Shown here: positions 5,525 to 7,347 of the stretch, piece after piece | Position numbering within the stretch: position 1 is the first letter of the stretch | Layout: each line of letters begins with the position of its first letter | NCBI GenBank assembly: GCA_029051835.1 | Contig: JAIDKJ010000224.1 | Location: 1-7,347 of the forward strand | Source of the DNA: Paramuribaculum sp. | GTDB lineage: Bacteria > Bacteroidota > Bacteroidia > Bacteroidales > Muribaculaceae | DNA length: 7,347 nt | Reading direction: 5' to 3' | Notes under the pieces: model-generated | Database searches by the model: none | Told to the model about the DNA's origin: nothing | What the model saw: the letters and a program-made list of their open reading frames with translations, nothing else | Translations under genes and position numbers: made by a program

Positions 5525-6166
5525 ATGGCAAAGAAATATTACGTAGTGTGGGCCGGCCATGATACCGGCGTGTATGATTCGTGGGAGGAATGCCAGCTCC
5601 AGACGCAGGGTTTCCCGGGTGCTCGCTACAAGGGTTTCTCCACTCTCGAATCGGCCATAGCGGCTTATCGCAATGAGTCGCGTGCCGACGACATGGCCGT
5701 CATTTCGGCAATAGCGGCGCGTCCGGCCGTGACTACCAACTATTCGGCCATACCGGGCATAAACATGAACGCCATCTGTGTCGACGCCGCCTGTTCGGGC
5801 AATCCCGGACCTATGGAATACCGCGGTGTGGAACTGTCTACCGGCCGCGAACTGTTTCATTACGGTCCGCTTGGCGGAGGCACCAACAATATAGGCGAGT
5901 TTCTCGCCATAGTCCATGCTCTGGCCATGCTCGAAAAGGAGGGACGCAGCGGGGTGACGATATATTCCGACAGCCGCACCGCCCAGGCATGGGTGCGCGA
6001 CCGTCATGCCCGCACACAGATAAAGCCGTCGGCCGCCAATGCCGCAGTAAGAGATCTGCTGCGGCGAGCCGAGCTGTGGCTACAGACACACACACCCCGC
6101 AACCCGGTGGTCAAGTGGCCTACCGAGGAGTGGGGTGAGATACCGGCCGATTTCGGCCGTAAATGA
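5525..6166 (+). CDS. rnhA: Ribonuclease H with N-terminal RNA-DNA hybrid-binding (viroplasmin-type) domain
   Basis: The enzyme cleaves the RNA strand of RNA-DNA hybrids, removing R-loops and leftover primers. From ATG at 5525 it has 213 residues. Residues 4-48 form the hybrid-binding domain shared with caulimovirus viroplasmin and eukaryotic RNase H1 (KYYVVWAGHDTGVYDSWEEC, then FPGARYKGFSTLESAIAAY). Residues 82-213 form the RNase H domain: D87 in CVDAACSGNPGP, E125 in NIGEFLAI, D149 in YSDSRTAQAW, and D209 in the terminal PADFGRK as the likely fourth acidic residue. The order of the catalytic DEDD set is complete. An in-frame ATG at 5477 would add 16 residues that overlap the upstream gene and do not fit the family. 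The chosen start is 4 nt after the upstream TGA, which suggests coupled expression. There is no Shine-Dalgarno sequence. Confidence 0.93.
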   Translation: MAKKYYVVWAGHDTGVYDSWEECQLQTQGFPGARYKGFSTLESAIAAYRNESRADDMAVISAIAARPAVTTNYSAIPGINMNAICVDAACSGNPGPMEYRGVELSTGRELFHYGPLGGGTNNIGEFLAIVHALAMLEKEGRSGVTIYSDSRTAQAWVRDRHARTQIKPSAANAAVRDLLRRAELWLQTHTPRNPVVKWPTEEWGEIPADFGRK

Positions 6167-6182
6167 TTGATGTGTGTGAGGA

Positions 6183-6626
6183 TTACTTCTTTTCTTCAGT
6201 CGGGTTCTGCGCTTTGAGCAGATCGCGTATTTCGGTCAGAAGTTCCTCTTCGCGTGTAGGCGCGGCCACCGGTTCCGGCGCAGGCTCTTCGACCTTCTTG
6301 CGGCGCAGCTGATTTATGAATTTCACCATGATGAAGATGCAGAAAGCCACTATGAGGAAGTCGACAACAGTCTGCACCCATGTGCCCCAGTTGAGCGACA
6401 CCTCCGGTGTTACGATCTCCTGTCCGTCGGTCACAGCCTTCTGTATCACCCATTTGAAGTCGGTGAAATTCATGCCTCCCGTAGCTACTCCTACAAGTGG
6501 CATTATTATGTCATCGACCAGCGACGAAACAATTTTGCCGAAAGCGGCACCGATCACCACACCGACTGCCATGTCGATGACATTGCCTCGCATGGCGAAT
6601 TCCTTAAATTCTTTTAATATAGCCAT
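6183..6626 (-). CDS. mscL: Large-conductance mechanosensitive channel MscL
   Basis: MscL is a homopentameric inner-membrane channel that opens under membrane tension and releases small solutes during hypo-osmotic shock. The 147-residue protein is complete. It starts with the amphipathic helix [15 protein letters not shown] (1-15), followed by TM1 with [24 protein letters not shown] (16-39) and the IMP motif (41-43). The periplasmic loop spans about 45-79, TM2 is [19 protein letters not shown] (83-101), and a charged linker LRRKK follows. A Pro/Ala/Glu-rich hinge (113-124) leads to the C-terminal bundle helix [17 protein letters not shown] (124-140). The ATG at 6624-6626 is the classical MscL start. 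The gene converges on rnhA with 16 bases between the stops and diverges from gapA. Confidence 0.97.
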   Translation of the reverse strand: MAILKEFKEFAMRGNVIDMAVGVVIGAAFGKIVSSLVDDIIMPLVGVATGGMNFTDFKWVIQKAVTDGQEIVTPEVSLNWGTWVQTVVDFLIVAFCIFIMVKFINQLRRKKVEEPAPEPVAAPTREEELLTEIRDLLKAQNPTEEKK

Positions 6627-6646
6627 TTATGAAAAAATTAGGTGAA

Positions 6647-6664
6647 GGCGGATCATATGCCGCC
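6647..6664 (-). other. GC-rich hairpin in the mscL leader
   Basis: GGCGG (6647-6651) and CCGCC (6660-6664) pair around an 8-nt loop containing CATATG. It stands out in AT-rich DNA and would lie in the mscL leader RNA, about 20 nt before the start codon. It might affect translation or mRNA stability; with only five pairs it may be incidental. Confidence 0.35.
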
Positions 6665-6674
6665 ATACTTACAA

Positions 6675-6682
6675 CAAAATTA
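6675..6682 (-). promoter_or_regulatory. -7 element for mscL
   Basis: The minus strand reads TAATTTTG, matching TAnnTTTG, 48 nt before the mscL ATG. There is no clear TTTG at the usual 19-21 nt spacing. TTGACA on the minus strand at 6700-6695 is too close (15 nt from its TTG to the -7 box) to be a standard partner. The leader would be about 42 nt. Confidence 0.5.
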
Positions 6683-6727
6683 AGAAAAAAAAGATGTCAA
6701 TAACATTTATGACTCAAAAATAATTAC

Positions 6728-6735
6728 TAATTTTG
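6728..6735 (+). promoter_or_regulatory. -7 element for gapA
   Basis: TAATTTTG matches TAnnTTTG. A partial -33 match, TTTA (6706-6709), lies 18 nt upstream. Transcription should start near 6741, leaving a leader of about 54 nt. The leader is A-rich and lacks a Shine-Dalgarno sequence, a style seen in strongly expressed Bacteroidetes genes. Confidence 0.6.
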
Positions 6736-6738
6736 TGA

Positions 6739-7347
<609 letters not shown>

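Noticed and set aside
6144..6159. Perfect hairpin CGGCCG-ATTT-CGGCCG near the end of rnhA as a terminator
   Set aside because: It lies in the codons for the conserved PADFGR tail, including the likely catalytic Asp, and no T-run follows on either strand. It is probably a by-product of coding sequence, though a role as a transcription pause is not excluded.
6695..6700. TTGACA on the minus strand as a classical sigma-70 -35 box for mscL
   Set aside because: No -10 hexamer is present at 16-18 nt, and the Bacteroidetes -7 box that is present lies at the wrong distance.

Overview
The window looks like ordinary chromosomal DNA from a member of the Bacteroidales, most likely a Muribaculaceae-like gut bacterium. 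Several things support this. The protein set includes a DUF2851 protein, an RNase H with an N-terminal viroplasmin-type domain, and an AsnA-type asparagine synthetase. Promoters match the Bacteroidetes pattern (TTTG about 20 nt upstream of TAnnTTTG). Start codons lack Shine-Dalgarno sequences, and ATA is heavily used for isoleucine. No mobile element, CRISPR array, rRNA or tRNA is visible. The species assignment is an inference from sequence style; no search was run.

Layout. Positions 1-767 hold the 3' part of nadA (quinolinate synthase, NAD biosynthesis), cut by the window edge. An AT-rich tract without a credible gene (768-1391) follows. It holds hairpins, a long imperfect inverted repeat, palindromes and, at its end, a clear promoter for asnA (1392-2426). 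AsnA converges on a DUF2851 gene on the minus strand (2449-3735). A compact divergent promoter region, built as a perfect 9-bp inverted repeat, separates this from a plus-strand operon. The operon is aroK (shikimate kinase, 3806-4354), a divergent alanine-dehydrogenase-family gene (4351-5520) and an RNase H gene (5525-6166), joined by a 4-bp overlap and a 4-nt gap. The operon converges on mscL (mechanosensitive channel, 6183-6626, minus strand). A second divergent promoter region leads to gapA (glyceraldehyde-3-phosphate dehydrogenase), which starts at 6796 and runs off the right edge.

How the genes work together. Most are independent housekeeping functions: NAD synthesis, asparagine synthesis, the shikimate pathway, R-loop/RNA-DNA hybrid processing, osmotic safety and glycolysis. 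The only real operon is aroK - AlaDH-like - rnhA, whose members have no obvious common pathway. I found no convincing new multi-gene system. The points most worth a second look are: the AlaDH-like protein, which seems to have lost its catalytic aspartate; the DUF2851 protein, with a nuclease-like PD...ExH pattern and a C-terminal cysteine cluster; the mirrored promoters at 3754-3794; and the structured non-coding tract upstream of asnA.
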